The notes: generated by a model not told the origin, from the sequence alone. DNA of 64,000 nt from 55-13 sp037190145 (GCA_037190145.1 JBBCJU010000006.1:310001-374000), one strand, 5' to 3'. Counted from the first letter of the stretch, positions 44,607 to 53,143 are shown. Translations and numbers: made by a program.

Positions 44607-45092
44607 ATGGCAAAAAAAGGTGCTAAGAAAGAAAGTGAGGGGCCAAAGTCAATTCAGAATCGCCGTGCGCGTTACGACTATCATATCGAAGACACGTATG
44701 AGGCAGGAGTTGAACTGGTCGGATCCGAGGTGAAAAGCATTTTCCTCGGTCGCGCCAACCTGACCGACGCTTATTGCCGTGTTATCAAGGGCCAGTTATT
44801 CTTAATCAACCTCGATATTGATCCTTATGATAAAGGTGTAGCGGCATTTTTGCCCGACCGTCGGCGAGATCGCAGGCTTCTTATGCACCGAAAAGAGATA
44901 AATCTCCTTGAGAGAAAGGCTCAGGAGAAGGGCTTTAGCCTCCTTCCTCTTTCGATGTATTTCAATTCACGTGGGAAAGTGAAGGTTCAAATCGGACTTG
45001 GAAAAGGTAAAGCCTTGTACGATAAGCGGGACAAGATTGCGAAGGATGATGAGCGTCGAGAAATGGATCGCGCAAGATCGTTGAAGTTCTAA
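44607..45092 (+). CDS. smpB: SsrA-binding protein SmpB
   Basis: 161 residues, standard length. Binds tmRNA in ribosome rescue. Motifs: NRRARYDYHIEDTYEAGVEL, VGSEVKSIFLGRANLTDAYC in part, LLPLSMYFNSRGKVKVQIGL and the basic C-terminal tail KALYDKRDKIAKDDERREMD. tmRNA itself is not in the window. TACAAT (44589-44594) is 12 bases before the ATG and there is no SD. Confidence 0.97.
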   Translation: MAKKGAKKESEGPKSIQNRRARYDYHIEDTYEAGVELVGSEVKSIFLGRANLTDAYCRVIKGQLFLINLDIDPYDKGVAAFLPDRRRDRRLLMHRKEINLLERKAQEKGFSLLPLSMYFNSRGKVKVQIGLGKGKALYDKRDKIAKDDERREMDRARSLKF

Positions 45093-45139
45093 CTCGTTAT
45101 TCCCTCAGGATTTCTTGCGTAATTGCCGATATAAATGGC

Positions 45140-45760
45140 ATGAGCGCTATGCCTGGACCTTCTCACGAGCCCATGGTCGGCGAAAACGTCATGGTATTGC
45201 TGCATACCGACGATCGTCCGACATGGACCACAGCCCGTATCCATACAAAGACCCCGTTTTCTGTAGAACTGGAAGGGCACTCCGCCGAAAAGTTTCGTGG
45301 CGTCAGAAGTGTGCTGGTTATTCACGACAGCGGTCGTAAGTATGCAAAAGGTGAAGGTAAGATCGGCGACCTTTCGACAAATGGCGACCAAGCTTGGCTA
45401 ACGTTCAAAGACTTCCATTGGGAGTCCGTAGATAATCGCGACAATCCTCGCTTCGATACTGAAGTTCAAGCAATTCTTCGAACGATTGAGGAATATGAAG
45501 GATGCATCAAAGCTGACGATCAGGTGGGTATCACAAAGAACCTGAGCCTGGGCGGTTCGCTTGTTCAGCTAAGTAAGCCGGTAGTCAAAGGACAACTGGT
45601 GGAGTTCAGAGTCACTCTTGAGCCAGGCCAAGTTGTACGAACCATGGCCGTTGTAGCTCATACCGATAAGGAAGGGACGCTAGCGGGAGTGAACTTCATC
45701 GACTACATTGGGGCGGCTCGCTACTCGTTGCATCAGTTTCTTTCGAAACTAGCGGCCTAG
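45140..45760 (+). CDS. PilZ domain protein (c-di-GMP binding)
   Basis: 206 residues. The N-terminal half (about 10-85) is a YcgR-like flavoured or other beta-domain. The PilZ domain starts near residue 95 with NRDNPR (the RxxxR c-di-GMP loop) and ends with NLSLGGSLVQLSKP (N-x-S-x2-G motif). Both loops are intact, so binding is expected. Start could be ATG 45140 or 45149; ATAAAT lies 3 bases before the first. A bidirectional terminator follows. Confidence 0.88.
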   Translation: MSAMPGPSHEPMVGENVMVLLHTDDRPTWTTARIHTKTPFSVELEGHSAEKFRGVRSVLVIHDSGRKYAKGEGKIGDLSTNGDQAWLTFKDFHWESVDNRDNPRFDTEVQAILRTIEEYEGCIKADDQVGITKNLSLGGSLVQLSKPVVKGQLVEFRVTLEPGQVVRTMAVVAHTDKEGTLAGVNFIDYIGAARYSLHQFLSKLAA

Positions 45761-45764
45761 CGAA

Positions 45765-45806
45765 ACAAAAAATCGGCGAAGCATTCAATGCTTCGCCGAT
45801 TTTTTA
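45765..45806. terminator. Bidirectional terminator between PilZ and dapF
   Basis: ATCGGCGAAGC and GCTTCGCCGAT (45772-45800 in all) form a strong stem, preceded by AAAAAA and followed by TTTTTT. It can terminate the convergent PilZ and dapF transcripts. Confidence 0.93.
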
Positions 45807-45816
45807 TCTGGATGCG

Positions 45817-46647
45817 CTAAAGCTTCCACTCACCTTCGAAAACAGTTTGAGCCGGGCCGGTCATGATCACCTCGCCGGATTCCAGGTAGTCGATAAAGAG
45901 CGAGCCCCCGGGAAGTTGCATTTCGACACTTCTATCTGCACGTCCCGTGACAACTGCGGCTACCGCACTAGCGCAAGCGCCCGTTCCACAAGCAAGAGTG
46001 ATTCCTGCCCCCCGCTCCCAGGTTTTTTGAATCAACGTTTTCCGATCCAGCACCTGTATGAAGTGAACGTTCGTTCGTTTTGGAAAGAGTGGATGGTGTT
46101 CTAGCTCGGGACCAATCACCGACAGTGGAATGGCATCAGCATCCGCTACGAATAGGACGAGATGAGGGTTGCCCATAGAAACCGCGGTTGCCGGGAAGGT
46201 TCCCGCCATGGTTTCGGTTGCGACTTCCTGGTAAGTCTCACCTTGTTCACCTGTCATGCCAATCTCGCCTTGGGTGAGCCTGGCTGGCCCCATGTTGACG
46301 CTCACCATGCCTGAGGTCTTAATCTCCAAGCGCAACGTACCTGCACCAGTTTCTACGTCAATACTTTCGCTTTCTAGGTGCCCACGCTCTTTGAGCATTT
46401 GCGCAAAGCAACGAATACCGTTGCCACACATTTCGCTCTCAGAACCATCTGGATTAAACATCCGCATTCGGAACGGGGCCGAGTCTCCTCGCTCAATGAG
46501 GATTAGGCCGTCCGCACCGATCCCGAATTTGCGATCGTTAGTGCGACGGGCCAAATCGGCCAAGTCCAGGGCGGGCAGTGGCTCCGAAATGGTGTCGACC
46601 ATGACGAAATCGTTGCCAATGCCCTGCATCTTGGTAAATCGAATCAT
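45817..46647 (-). CDS. dapF: Diaminopimelate epimerase
   Basis: 276 residues. Converts LL- to meso-diaminopimelate for lysine and peptidoglycan. Two catalytic cysteines are intact: Cys74 in SEMCGNGIRC and Cys220 in LACGTGACAS. N-terminus FTKMQGIGNDFVMVD is standard. Presence supports meso-DAP peptidoglycan. ATG overlaps the hfq stop by one base (TAATG), and miaA, hfq and dapF form one operon. Confidence 0.97.
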   Translation of the reverse strand: MIRFTKMQGIGNDFVMVDTISEPLPALDLADLARRTNDRKFGIGADGLILIERGDSAPFRMRMFNPDGSESEMCGNGIRCFAQMLKERGHLESESIDVETGAGTLRLEIKTSGMVSVNMGPARLTQGEIGMTGEQGETYQEVATETMAGTFPATAVSMGNPHLVLFVADADAIPLSVIGPELEHHPLFPKRTNVHFIQVLDRKTLIQKTWERGAGITLACGTGACASAVAAVVTGRADRSVEMQLPGGSLFIDYLESGEVIMTGPAQTVFEGEWKL

Positions 46648-46904
46648 TACTCGCTTCCGTTACCCTCCATCTCACTGGCTGGCTTGTAGCTTCCCACTGG
46701 CTTCGCAGGCACGATGCTTGCGACTGCATGTTTATAGACCAACTGTGTTGGCTTGCCTGGAGCATCCAAAAGAACCGTGAATGCATCAAAGCCGCGAACC
46801 TGGCCACGGAGCTGCACGCTGTTCGTTAAGTAGATCGTCACTGCGATCCCTTCTTTTCGAACCTGATTCAAAAACATATCCTGAAGATTAATTGCCTTAC
46901 CCAT
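46647..46904 (-). CDS. hfq: RNA chaperone Hfq
   Basis: 85 residues. Sm1 motif in NLQDMFLNQVRKEGIAVTIY and TNSVQLRGQVRGFDAFTVLL; Sm2 motif VYKHAVASIVP (usually KHAISTI). Forms a hexamer that pairs small RNAs with mRNAs. The tail is short. AGGGAG eight or nine bases before ATG provides a ribosome site. Sits between miaA and dapF; miaA-hfq adjacency is conserved in many bacteria. Confidence 0.97.
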   Translation of the reverse strand: MGKAINLQDMFLNQVRKEGIAVTIYLTNSVQLRGQVRGFDAFTVLLDAPGKPTQLVYKHAVASIVPAKPVGSYKPASEMEGNGSE

Positions 46905-46926
46905 TTATATAACTCCCTAATTCAAT

Positions 46927-47814
46927 TCATGCCAGTTGGCTGATTGCCTGGCCGACTAAATCCTGCTCTGGATTGGCTGTCAGGCGGATGAGGTTGGGTT
47001 CGCTTCGAAGCCAGGTCCGTTGCCGTTTCGCATATTGGCGTGTTTCCACTACCGTGCTCGCAACTGCCTGCTCCAAATCTGACCTTCCCTCGACTACCTC
47101 CCACATCGCCCGGTATCCGATTGCTCGGAATCCTGGGTCTGATTGGCGATAGCCTTGCTCGCGCAAACGCTCAATCTCAAGAGCCCAACCATTTTGCACC
47201 ATTTCTCTAATCCGAGACTCGATGCGTTCATTCAATATGTCTGACGCAACATGAACCGAGAATTTCGTTCGTCTAAATGCAGGAAGACGAAAAGTTACGT
47301 TGTTTCGCGTTCCACTAGCTCGCTCTATTGCTCGAATCACACGTACGGGATTAGCTAAATCCACCCGTTGGTAGGCGGCAGGATCCAGCAGCTCCAATTC
47401 CTTTACGAGTGATGATAGGCCGTTGTGTTCCAACTGGGCATTTAATCTGTCTCGAAGTGCGGGGTCTGGAGGGGCAGACATATCTCCGTATTCCTCAAAC
47501 AGAGCGCGAACATTGAGACCGGTGCCGCCAACAACCACAACCGATTGGGTGTTGTCCCAAGCTGATTGGAGTAACGGCAGAGCTAAGTTAACAAACTCTC
47601 CTGTTCCGAATCCCTCATCGGCATTCTTTATGTCAATGAGTTGGTAATGGTCCTTATGATCTGGCTTGGCCGTGCCGATATCCAGGCCTCGATAGACCTG
47701 AAAGGAATCTGAGTTGATAAGTATCGCACCTAGCTTGTCGGCTAAAGATTCGGCAAGCCTGGTCTTGCCTGATGCCGTTTCGCCCATTACGGCAACTAGG
47801 TGCGGGGTTGCCAC
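46927..47814 (-). CDS. miaA: tRNA dimethylallyltransferase
   Basis: 295 residues. Transfers dimethylallyl to A37 of tRNAs reading U-starting codons. P-loop VAVMGETASGKTRLAESLA (GETASGKT), then ILINSDSFQVYRGLDIGTAK in part (the family has DSMQVYRG; here SDSFQVYRG), VVVVGGTGLNVRAL. GTG start at 47814 is 3 bases past the stop of the OB-fold gene (TAA CCT GTG); translation is probably coupled. Confidence 0.95.
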   Translation of the reverse strand: MATPHLVAVMGETASGKTRLAESLADKLGAILINSDSFQVYRGLDIGTAKPDHKDHYQLIDIKNADEGFGTGEFVNLALPLLQSAWDNTQSVVVVGGTGLNVRALFEEYGDMSAPPDPALRDRLNAQLEHNGLSSLVKELELLDPAAYQRVDLANPVRVIRAIERASGTRNNVTFRLPAFRRTKFSVHVASDILNERIESRIREMVQNGWALEIERLREQGYRQSDPGFRAIGYRAMWEVVEGRSDLEQAVASTVVETRQYAKRQRTWLRSEPNLIRLTANPEQDLVGQAISQLA

Positions 47815-47817
47815 AGG

Positions 47818-48210
47818 TTACTTTGGCTGAGCCAGAATCTTGATGTCTTCTGGCTGGACCTGAATCTCGTTTTTGAATGTGTTGTCTCCGACTTTTTTCT
47901 CTAGTCGGAAGGTGCCGGTTACCGTCAAGGTCTGACCATCCTTCAAGGTTTCCTTTGGCTTCTCATGACCAAAGACATTCACAAGCTTTTTCTTGTCGTC
48001 CTTGTCTACCAACTTAAACGTAAAGTAGTCGTTCCCAGCGCGACTGACCTTCTGCTTGAATGATTCAACGTTGCCGGTGACGGCTACTTCCTTGCCGTCA
48101 AACTTTTTAGTCTCTGCTTGTAGCTCCTTTACAGTGAGCTTATCGGCGGCAAAGGCAACGGCAGACAAGAGTGCCAATGTGGGAAGGACGAACCGTGTGT
48201 ATCTTTGCAT
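47818..48210 (-). CDS. Secreted OB-fold (tRNA_anti-like) protein
   Basis: 130 residues. Signal peptide about 1-21 (ending AFAA). The rest is a small beta-barrel: LTVKELQAETKKFDGKEVAV in part, VTGNVESFKQKV, YFTFKLVDKDDKKKLVNVFG, LTVTGTFRLEKKVGDNTF; this pattern is the tRNA_anti-like OB fold. Lys-rich. Six bases separate it from the apt stop; no SD. Periplasmic role unknown. Confidence 0.72.
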   Translation of the reverse strand: MQRYTRFVLPTLALLSAVAFAADKLTVKELQAETKKFDGKEVAVTGNVESFKQKVSRAGNDYFTFKLVDKDDKKKLVNVFGHEKPKETLKDGQTLTVTGTFRLEKKVGDNTFKNEIQVQPEDIKILAQPK

Positions 48211-48216
48211 CTTGTT

Positions 48217-48738
48217 TTAGAACTCCATCAGGGCAGTAATTGGGTAGCCACGAAGTGGCTCGCGGCCATTTAAGAATGTCAGTTCGATAAGGCAACCAAA
48301 GCCACAAACTTTTCCTTCTAGTCTTTCAACTAACCGTGCCGCCGCTGCTGCCGTTCCTCCGGTTGCCAGAAGGTCATCCACAATGTATGCCTGCTGCCCA
48401 GGCTTTATGGCGTCAACATGCATTTCAACGACGTTCGTTCCATACTCCAAGGCATATTCTTCTGAAATCTTGTCGTAGGGAAGTTTTCCGAGTTTTCGAG
48501 CCATGGCAAAAGGAAGACCCAGGTTCATGGCGACTGGAACACCAAAGATAAAGCCTCGACTTTCTATGCCAACAATGGTCTCGGCCCCTTTGGCCCTCGC
48601 ATCCTCGGTAAGTAAGTCAACGACTTCCTTGAATGCAGCTGGGTTCTCTAGAACTGGAGTGATGTCCTTGAAAAGAATTCCGGGTTTGGGGAAGTCGGGA
48701 ACATCGCGAATGCAAGAGGCGGCTAGAAGTTCGGGCAT
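48217..48738 (-). CDS. apt: Adenine phosphoribosyltransferase
   Basis: 173 residues. Salvages adenine to AMP with PRPP. Motifs: IRDVPDFPKPGILFKDITPV, GIESRGFIFGVPVAMNLG, FAMARKLGKLPY, and PRPP loop AYIVDDLLATGGTAAAAARL. TAAACT lies 5 bases before the ATG and TATCCT 10 bases before; no SD. First gene of a minus-strand run apt, OB-fold, miaA, hfq, dapF with short gaps, likely one operon. Confidence 0.96.
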   Translation of the reverse strand: MPELLAASCIRDVPDFPKPGILFKDITPVLENPAAFKEVVDLLTEDARAKGAETIVGIESRGFIFGVPVAMNLGLPFAMARKLGKLPYDKISEEYALEYGTNVVEMHVDAIKPGQQAYIVDDLLATGGTAAAAARLVERLEGKVCGFGCLIELTFLNGREPLRGYPITALMEF

Positions 48739-48806
48739 ACCGCAGTTTAGGATACCAGGGACACCGATTCTCCGTAAGTTAAGGCAAAGTTACATTCTTT
48801 AGGAGT

Positions 48807-48824
48807 TAGGTTCTCCAGAACCTA
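48807..48824. repeat. Inverted repeat before ferredoxin gene
   Basis: TAGGTTCT-CC-AGAACCTA is a perfect 8+8 inverted repeat, 36 bases before the ferredoxin ATG. The same half-site recurs at the end of the gene (49171-49187). Confidence 0.5.
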
Positions 48825-48860
48825 GAATTGAGCAGTTAGTGGCGTATGATAAGCGCTAAT

Positions 48861-49181
48861 ATGTCCAACCACCAAATTACCGCCGATGGTGTCGCCTTTG
48901 ATGTCGAAGATGGTTCCAAACTCGCTTTTGCTATTGAGCAGCATGGAATTGATATCAGCCACCGGTGCGGAGGGAATGCGCGATGCACGACTTGTCGGGT
49001 TGAGTTCCTGTCTCCAGAACCTGATATGGGTGAAACAGAGCGGCTCTGCCTAGAGGAAGATGGAGTTCTAGGCCAGTTCCGTCTCGGCTGTCAAATTCGT
49101 GTTCATTCGGATATGGACGTAAAGGTACTGATGAGGGCAAGTGAGAAGGGCTGGGATCCCGGAGTTGAGCTAGAACCCTAG
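48861..49181 (+). CDS. 2Fe-2S ferredoxin
   Basis: 106 residues from ATG 48861. The cluster motif is HRCGGNARCTTCRVEF (C-x5-C-x2-C) with a later Cys in RLGCQIRV, giving the four ligands of a plant/adrenodoxin-type [2Fe-2S] ferredoxin. The ATG at 48846 overlaps the -10-like TATGAT (48845-48850), so the start at 48861, ten bases after it, is preferred. Electron partner unknown. Confidence 0.9.
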   Translation: MSNHQITADGVAFDVEDGSKLAFAIEQHGIDISHRCGGNARCTTCRVEFLSPEPDMGETERLCLEEDGVLGQFRLGCQIRVHSDMDVKVLMRASEKGWDPGVELEP

Positions 49182-49187
49182 GTTCTA
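49171..49187. repeat. Inverted repeat at end of ferredoxin gene
   Basis: TAGAACC-CTA-GGTTCTA, 7+7 perfect, includes the ferredoxin stop codon. Its arms match those of the repeat at 48807-48824. It could be a terminator hairpin or a protein site. Confidence 0.45.
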
Positions 49188-49209
49188 CGACCTTGTCTTA
49201 GTAAGGTCG
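49188..49209. other. Hairpin upstream of M20 peptidase start
   Basis: CGACCTT (49188-49194) and AAGGTCG (49203-49209) with an 8-base loop lie directly before the TAAACT -10 (49212-49217) of the next gene. Either a terminator for the ferredoxin gene without U-tract or an operator. Confidence 0.4.
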
Positions 49210-49223
49210 GATAAACTCGGATT

Positions 49224-50342
49224 GTGATCAACGAGGAAAGGCTGGTCAAGCTGTTCAAAGACCTATGCCTCATCAACGCGCCGGCTCTTCAGGAAGCGGC
49301 ATCTGTCGCTTACGTTCGCCGCTATCTGGAGGAACTCGGACTAGAGGTAAGTGAAGATGATGCCGGTGCGAAAACAGGCGGGAATGCGAACAATCTGATT
49401 GCATGGTTGCGGGGAACTAAGCCTGATGCGCCGAAAGTTTTCCTCTCTGCCCACTTCGATACCGTTGAACCCACCGCTGGTCTTGTGATTGGCGAGAAGG
49501 ATGGTGTTTTCTACAGTGAGTCCGACACAATTTTAGGTGCGGATGACAAAGGGGGGATGGCACCTGCTATCGAAGCAATTCATGCCCTAATGGAGTCAGG
49601 AGAGGCTCACGGTGATGTATGTTTACTTTTTTCCATCGCAGAAGAAATTGGTCTTCTGGGAGCGGATGCGCTAGACATTCAAAGCTTAGGTCTAGACTAC
49701 GGCTATGTTTTAGATACAGGGCCCCCGGTCGGTACATTTGTGAATCGAACGGCAACCCACGACAAGCTTGATATAACGATATACGGAATTCCTGCCCACT
49801 CGGGCAAAGATCCGGAGAAGGGAATCAACGCCATTCAAGTTGCGGCTGAGGCTATCCAAGGGATGAAGATAGGCAGGATCGGCCCTGAGACCACCGCAAA
49901 CCTTGGAATGATTCAAGGAGGAACGGCTACTAATGTAGTTTGCCCATTCGTAAAGATCAAAGCGGAAGCTCGAAGTACCGATGTTGTGGAGCTAGACGCT
50001 CAGATTGATCACATGGTGCAGAAATTTGAAGCCGCAGCACGTGCTTGGAATACAGAGGTTAAGATCAAGCATGTACGGCACTACGTATCCTATCACGTGC
50101 CTGAGGACAGCCCGGTTGTTCGGACCGCTCAAAAGGCGAGTCGAGCCCTTGGTTTCGAACCCACAATCAGAACGACACTCGGGGGTAGTGATGCAAACAT
50201 CTACAATCAGAAAGGTGTGCCCTGCATCGTCGTCGCAACAGGTATGGAGAAGATTCATACGCACGACGAATTCATCTCGAAGAAGGATTTAGTGGATACG
50301 GCAAAGTTGGCGTTGGAACTTATTCGCGAGTCTTCCCGGTAA
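49224..50342 (+). CDS. M20 family metallopeptidase (peptidase T-like)
   Basis: 372 residues from GTG 49224. Zinc peptidase: VFLSAHFDTVEP (first metal ligand His and catalytic Asp), ILGADDKGGM (bridging Asp), LLFSIAEEIGLLGAD (Glu pair), LDTGPPVGTF, and GGSDANIYNQKG; a final His lies in EKIHTHDEF. Dimerisation domain about 185-280 (ITIYGIPAHSGKDPEKGINA). Likely a cytoplasmic aminopeptidase for small peptides. TAAACT is exactly 6 bases before the GTG and there is no SD: leaderless. Confidence 0.9.
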   Translation: MINEERLVKLFKDLCLINAPALQEAASVAYVRRYLEELGLEVSEDDAGAKTGGNANNLIAWLRGTKPDAPKVFLSAHFDTVEPTAGLVIGEKDGVFYSESDTILGADDKGGMAPAIEAIHALMESGEAHGDVCLLFSIAEEIGLLGADALDIQSLGLDYGYVLDTGPPVGTFVNRTATHDKLDITIYGIPAHSGKDPEKGINAIQVAAEAIQGMKIGRIGPETTANLGMIQGGTATNVVCPFVKIKAEARSTDVVELDAQIDHMVQKFEAAARAWNTEVKIKHVRHYVSYHVPEDSPVVRTAQKASRALGFEPTIRTTLGGSDANIYNQKGVPCIVVATGMEKIHTHDEFISKKDLVDTAKLALELIRESSR

Positions 50343-50432
50343 ACATGATCTATAGGATGCTCCACTTGGGACCGTTGGCACGTCTGTATGTCCTAAGCAA
50401 GTAAGCTGAATGCACCCAATTTAGGAGAAATA

Positions 50433-50942
50433 ATGACCAAATTAGCAAGTATCGCCCTCGGCACAACCCTTCTTCTCGCTGGAACTGCTTCTGTGCATGC
50501 ACAGGAGTCCAAGCCCGTTGGCCTTTCTATTCGCGCAGGACTTTTCTTCCCTCAGAATAGCAACAGCCGAAACGCAGAAGGAGATAGCTGGTTCGCAGCC
50601 GGAGCTGAGTTCAAGTTGAAGGATTTGAATTGGAAAGGCATGGGTGAGGGTTACAACGGTCACCTGAGCGTTTCTCTGGATACTCTTGGAAAGGGTGAAA
50701 TCAAGAATGTTCCTCTTCTGCTGAACTACGTCGCACGAGCCAATGAGTGGTACTACACTGCTGGTATTGGACCTTCGTTCTCAGCTTTTGATGGCAATGA
50801 TCGAGTTCGCCTTGCTTACCAGCTAGGCGTTGGCTACGACTTCACTCAAGGCAAGACTCCATTCTTCCTTGAAGCCAAGTACTGGGGCAACAGCAAGGCC
50901 GAGTTCACAGGCTTCGGCGTCTATGCTGGAATTCGACTCTAA
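50433..50942 (+). CDS. Small outer-membrane beta-barrel protein
   Basis: 169 residues. Signal peptide about 1-23 (ending VHAQ). The mature part alternates polar and aromatic strands (VGLSIRAGLFFP, WYYTAGIGPSFSAF, RLAYQLGVGYDFTQG) and ends FGVYAGIRL; this fits an eight-stranded OmpA/OmpW-size barrel. AGGAGAAATA precedes the ATG. Followed by an intrinsic terminator, so monocistronic. Confidence 0.78.
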   Translation: MTKLASIALGTTLLLAGTASVHAQESKPVGLSIRAGLFFPQNSNSRNAEGDSWFAAGAEFKLKDLNWKGMGEGYNGHLSVSLDTLGKGEIKNVPLLLNYVARANEWYYTAGIGPSFSAFDGNDRVRLAYQLGVGYDFTQGKTPFFLEAKYWGNSKAEFTGFGVYAGIRL

Positions 50943-50956
50943 ATAACCGATTGACC

Positions 50957-50996
50957 GCCCGGACGTCGTATCCAATGACAGTCCGGGCATTTTTTT
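50957..50996 (+). terminator. Rho-independent terminator after barrel gene
   Basis: GCCCGGAC (50957-50964) pairs with GTCCGGGC (50981-50988), followed by ATTTTTTT. Confidence 0.93.
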
Positions 50997-51017
50997 CGCG
51001 TCCTGGGACCTTCTCTC

Positions 51018-51048
51018 TTGACAGTGAACCTTGGGGAAATCCTAACGT
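51018..51048 (+). promoter_or_regulatory. Probable sigma-70 type promoter for ECF sigma gene
   Basis: TTGACA (51018-51023) and TAACGT (51043-51048) are separated by 19 bases. Transcription would start about 8-10 bases before the ATG at 51064. Confidence 0.45.
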
Positions 51049-51063
51049 TTTCCTCATAGAGAT

Positions 51064-51696
51064 ATGGAACTGTGCATTGGGGCAACAAGATTGAGCGCAG
51101 GCAATCAAACGGATCAGAGCACCGAATTAGCCATCGTGGAGCGCTGCAGAAGGCAAGACTATGAAGCCTTCGGCAAGCTTGTCGATGCGTATCAAAATCG
51201 GGTTTTCGGCTTTGTTCGCAGAATGGTGCCTAACGCGGAAGAAGCTTCAGATATCACGCAAGATGTCTTCATTCGAGCATTCCAAAGCTTTCATCGATTT
51301 GATGGAAGGTGTTCGGTAAGAACCTGGCTTTTCCGCATTGCATACAACCTTTGTATCGACCGCGCTAGGAAAGTGAATCGAACTCCAACTGAGGTCAGCC
51401 TACAAGGCACCGCAGACATCGATGAAACTTTCGATGTCCCAGATGGTCGTTGGCAGCCGGACCAAGTCGCTATTGACGGCGAATTGGCGGATGCCATAGA
51501 AGCAGCGATCTCAACGATGAGTGAGAAATTGCGCAGCGTTCTGCTACTACACGATAAAGAGGATTTACCTTACGAAGAGATTGCGCAAATGGTTGGTGTA
51601 CCGATCGGTACCGTAAAGAGCCGACTATTTTTAGCAAGGGCGCATTTACAGCAACATTTGAGGAACTACCTCCAAATGGAGGGGTCAAAGAAATGA
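51064..51696 (+). CDS. ECF sigma factor (RpoE-like)
   Basis: 210 residues. Region 2: DYEAFGKLVDAYQNRVFGFV, EEASDITQDVFIRAFQSFHR, SVRTWLFRIAYNLCIDRARK. Region 4: SEKLRSVLLLHDKEDLPYEE, IGTVKSRLFLARAHLQQHLR. The gene overlaps the next one by ATGA, and an RseB-like gene follows: the rpoE-rseA-rseB order. This points to control of envelope stress. Confidence 0.92.
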   Translation: MELCIGATRLSAGNQTDQSTELAIVERCRRQDYEAFGKLVDAYQNRVFGFVRRMVPNAEEASDITQDVFIRAFQSFHRFDGRCSVRTWLFRIAYNLCIDRARKVNRTPTEVSLQGTADIDETFDVPDGRWQPDQVAIDGELADAIEAAISTMSEKLRSVLLLHDKEDLPYEEIAQMVGVPIGTVKSRLFLARAHLQQHLRNYLQMEGSKK

Positions 51697-52154
51697 AACA
51701 GTTTGATCTGGCCAAAATAGAAGAGTTAAACATGACTGAGCAAGAGTTGGATCACCTTCTGAGCAGTGAAGGTAGTTTGAAGATTCGACAAGCCGTACAA
51801 GCGGTGCAAGAAGAGCACGTCAGCTTAGCTTGGCGAAGTCAGCTTAATGAGCGCTTAGTTGGAACAATTGAGGCTAAGCAGCGCAAGCGAAGATTCCGAT
51901 GGATTTTGAGTCCTGCCCTAGGACTTGGATTTGCGGGCGCTCTGGCCGTGGCTTTGTTCATCAAGTCGCCGACAACTCCTCATTCCGCATCGCTAAACAC
52001 TGGGCCACAGCTTGAGGAGAGCTTGATTGCTTCACACCAAGATAGCCTTCGCTATTCTGATGTTACAGGTGTTGGGTTGAATACGGACGAGGTTGTCACC
52101 AAGCGTTCTCCGTCGACCTACGACTATAACCAGTTTGATTTCGGTTCGTTATGA
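51693..52154 (+). CDS. Putative anti-sigma factor (RseA-like position)
   Basis: 153 residues. N-terminal about 75 residues are charged and helical (DLAKIEELNMTEQELDHLLS); no zinc-binding Cys/His cluster. One transmembrane helix about 70-90 (LSPALGLGFAGALAVALFIK), then a short periplasmic tail. Topology and ATGA coupling with the sigma gene upstream and the RseB-like gene downstream make it the likely anti-sigma factor, but sequence alone does not show it. Confidence 0.65.
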   Translation: MKQFDLAKIEELNMTEQELDHLLSSEGSLKIRQAVQAVQEEHVSLAWRSQLNERLVGTIEAKQRKRRFRWILSPALGLGFAGALAVALFIKSPTTPHSASLNTGPQLEESLIASHQDSLRYSDVTGVGLNTDEVVTKRSPSTYDYNQFDFGSL

Positions 52155-53110
52155 AGAGAGTGAGTTTCGCGATCCTAGGCGTTGCGCTAGCGACATTTCC
52201 GCTGGCTCCGGTTGCTCATGCACAGGATGATGTTCCTGCGATCATGAAGCAGGCATTCGGGGCAGCCAAAAAGCTTAGATATTCCGGAACTCGCCGAATC
52301 CAAATGCAGTTTGGGCCTGACCTTGTCCAGCATACAGAGAATGTTATGAAGGATGGGATGAGAACCCGAATCTCGTTCCCGGACGAGGGGTCTTTCCGAG
52401 GACAGATCATCGTTGAGAATGAGCGAGTTCGACGACACTTCTTTCCAGATCGAAATCAGATAGAGGAAATGCCGCCTAGACGTGAAGAGCACATGATGCG
52501 CTTCATGAAGATGGGTAAGGGAAGCCGCAATGCTCCAGAGTTTAAGGTGGAGAATGGCGAAGAGATCGCAGGAATCGATACGAAACGAGTTGAGATTTCC
52601 GACGCGAACGGCGCAGTTTTCATGCGTATGTGGATTGACCCAAAGTCTGGTCTCGTTCTAAAACGGGTGATGTACAACCGTGAAGGCAAGCCACAGGCGA
52701 CGGCTGAGTTTACAAAGGTCGAGTTTAACCCTCGGTTCAGACGAGGCGATTTCGAACTTAACGTACGCGGCGCAAAGGTTATTACTCCCCGGGACAAACT
52801 GGCCGAATTGGTGTCAAAGGGTGGATTCCAGAACGTTGGACTATCGCCAAAAGACCCACTTCAGCTAGAGTCAGCGCGAATTCAGAGAATTGAGAATGTG
52901 CCGGCGCTCGTCCAAGTTTATGTAAACAAAAATGGGCGAGTATCTTTGTTCCAAGTTAAAGCGGCAATTGACCCTAATCGACTTCAAAGATTTGGTCGAG
53001 GAGAGCGGTTGCAGTCTTACAGCTGGCAACGCGGGGGCACTTCCTATGTCTTACTCTCTGAGTTGCCTGAAGCTGAACTGCGTGCGATCTACCAACGTAT
53101 ACGAGATTAG
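52151..53110 (+). CDS. RseB/MucB-like periplasmic protein
   Basis: 319 residues. Signal peptide about 1-24 (ending AHAQ). The N-terminal domain (about 30-215) resembles the LolA/MucB fold: LRYSGTRRIQMQFGPDLVQH in part, YNREGKPQATAEFTKVEFNP in part. A smaller C-terminal domain follows. RseB-type proteins bind the anti-sigma factor and sense lipid or outer-membrane protein stress. Coupled to the anti-sigma gene by ATGA. PBP1A follows 33 bases downstream on the same strand. Confidence 0.75.
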   Translation: MKRVSFAILGVALATFPLAPVAHAQDDVPAIMKQAFGAAKKLRYSGTRRIQMQFGPDLVQHTENVMKDGMRTRISFPDEGSFRGQIIVENERVRRHFFPDRNQIEEMPPRREEHMMRFMKMGKGSRNAPEFKVENGEEIAGIDTKRVEISDANGAVFMRMWIDPKSGLVLKRVMYNREGKPQATAEFTKVEFNPRFRRGDFELNVRGAKVITPRDKLAELVSKGGFQNVGLSPKDPLQLESARIQRIENVPALVQVYVNKNGRVSLFQVKAAIDPNRLQRFGRGERLQSYSWQRGGTSYVLLSELPEAELRAIYQRIRD

Positions 53111-53130
53111 TGGGTCGGAGGCCCATCCGA

Positions 53131-53136
53131 TATACT
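53131..53136 (+). promoter_or_regulatory. -10-like TATACT before PBP1A start
   Basis: TATACT is 7 bases from GTG 53144 and 1 base from ATG 53138. The 7-base spacing matches the other leaderless genes, favouring the GTG. Confidence 0.45.
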
Positions 53137-53143
53137 GATGGGT

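Noticed and set aside
53138..53140. ATG 53138 as PBP1A start
   Set aside because: Only 1 base after TATACT; GTG 53144 fits the 7-base spacing better. Kept as alternative only.
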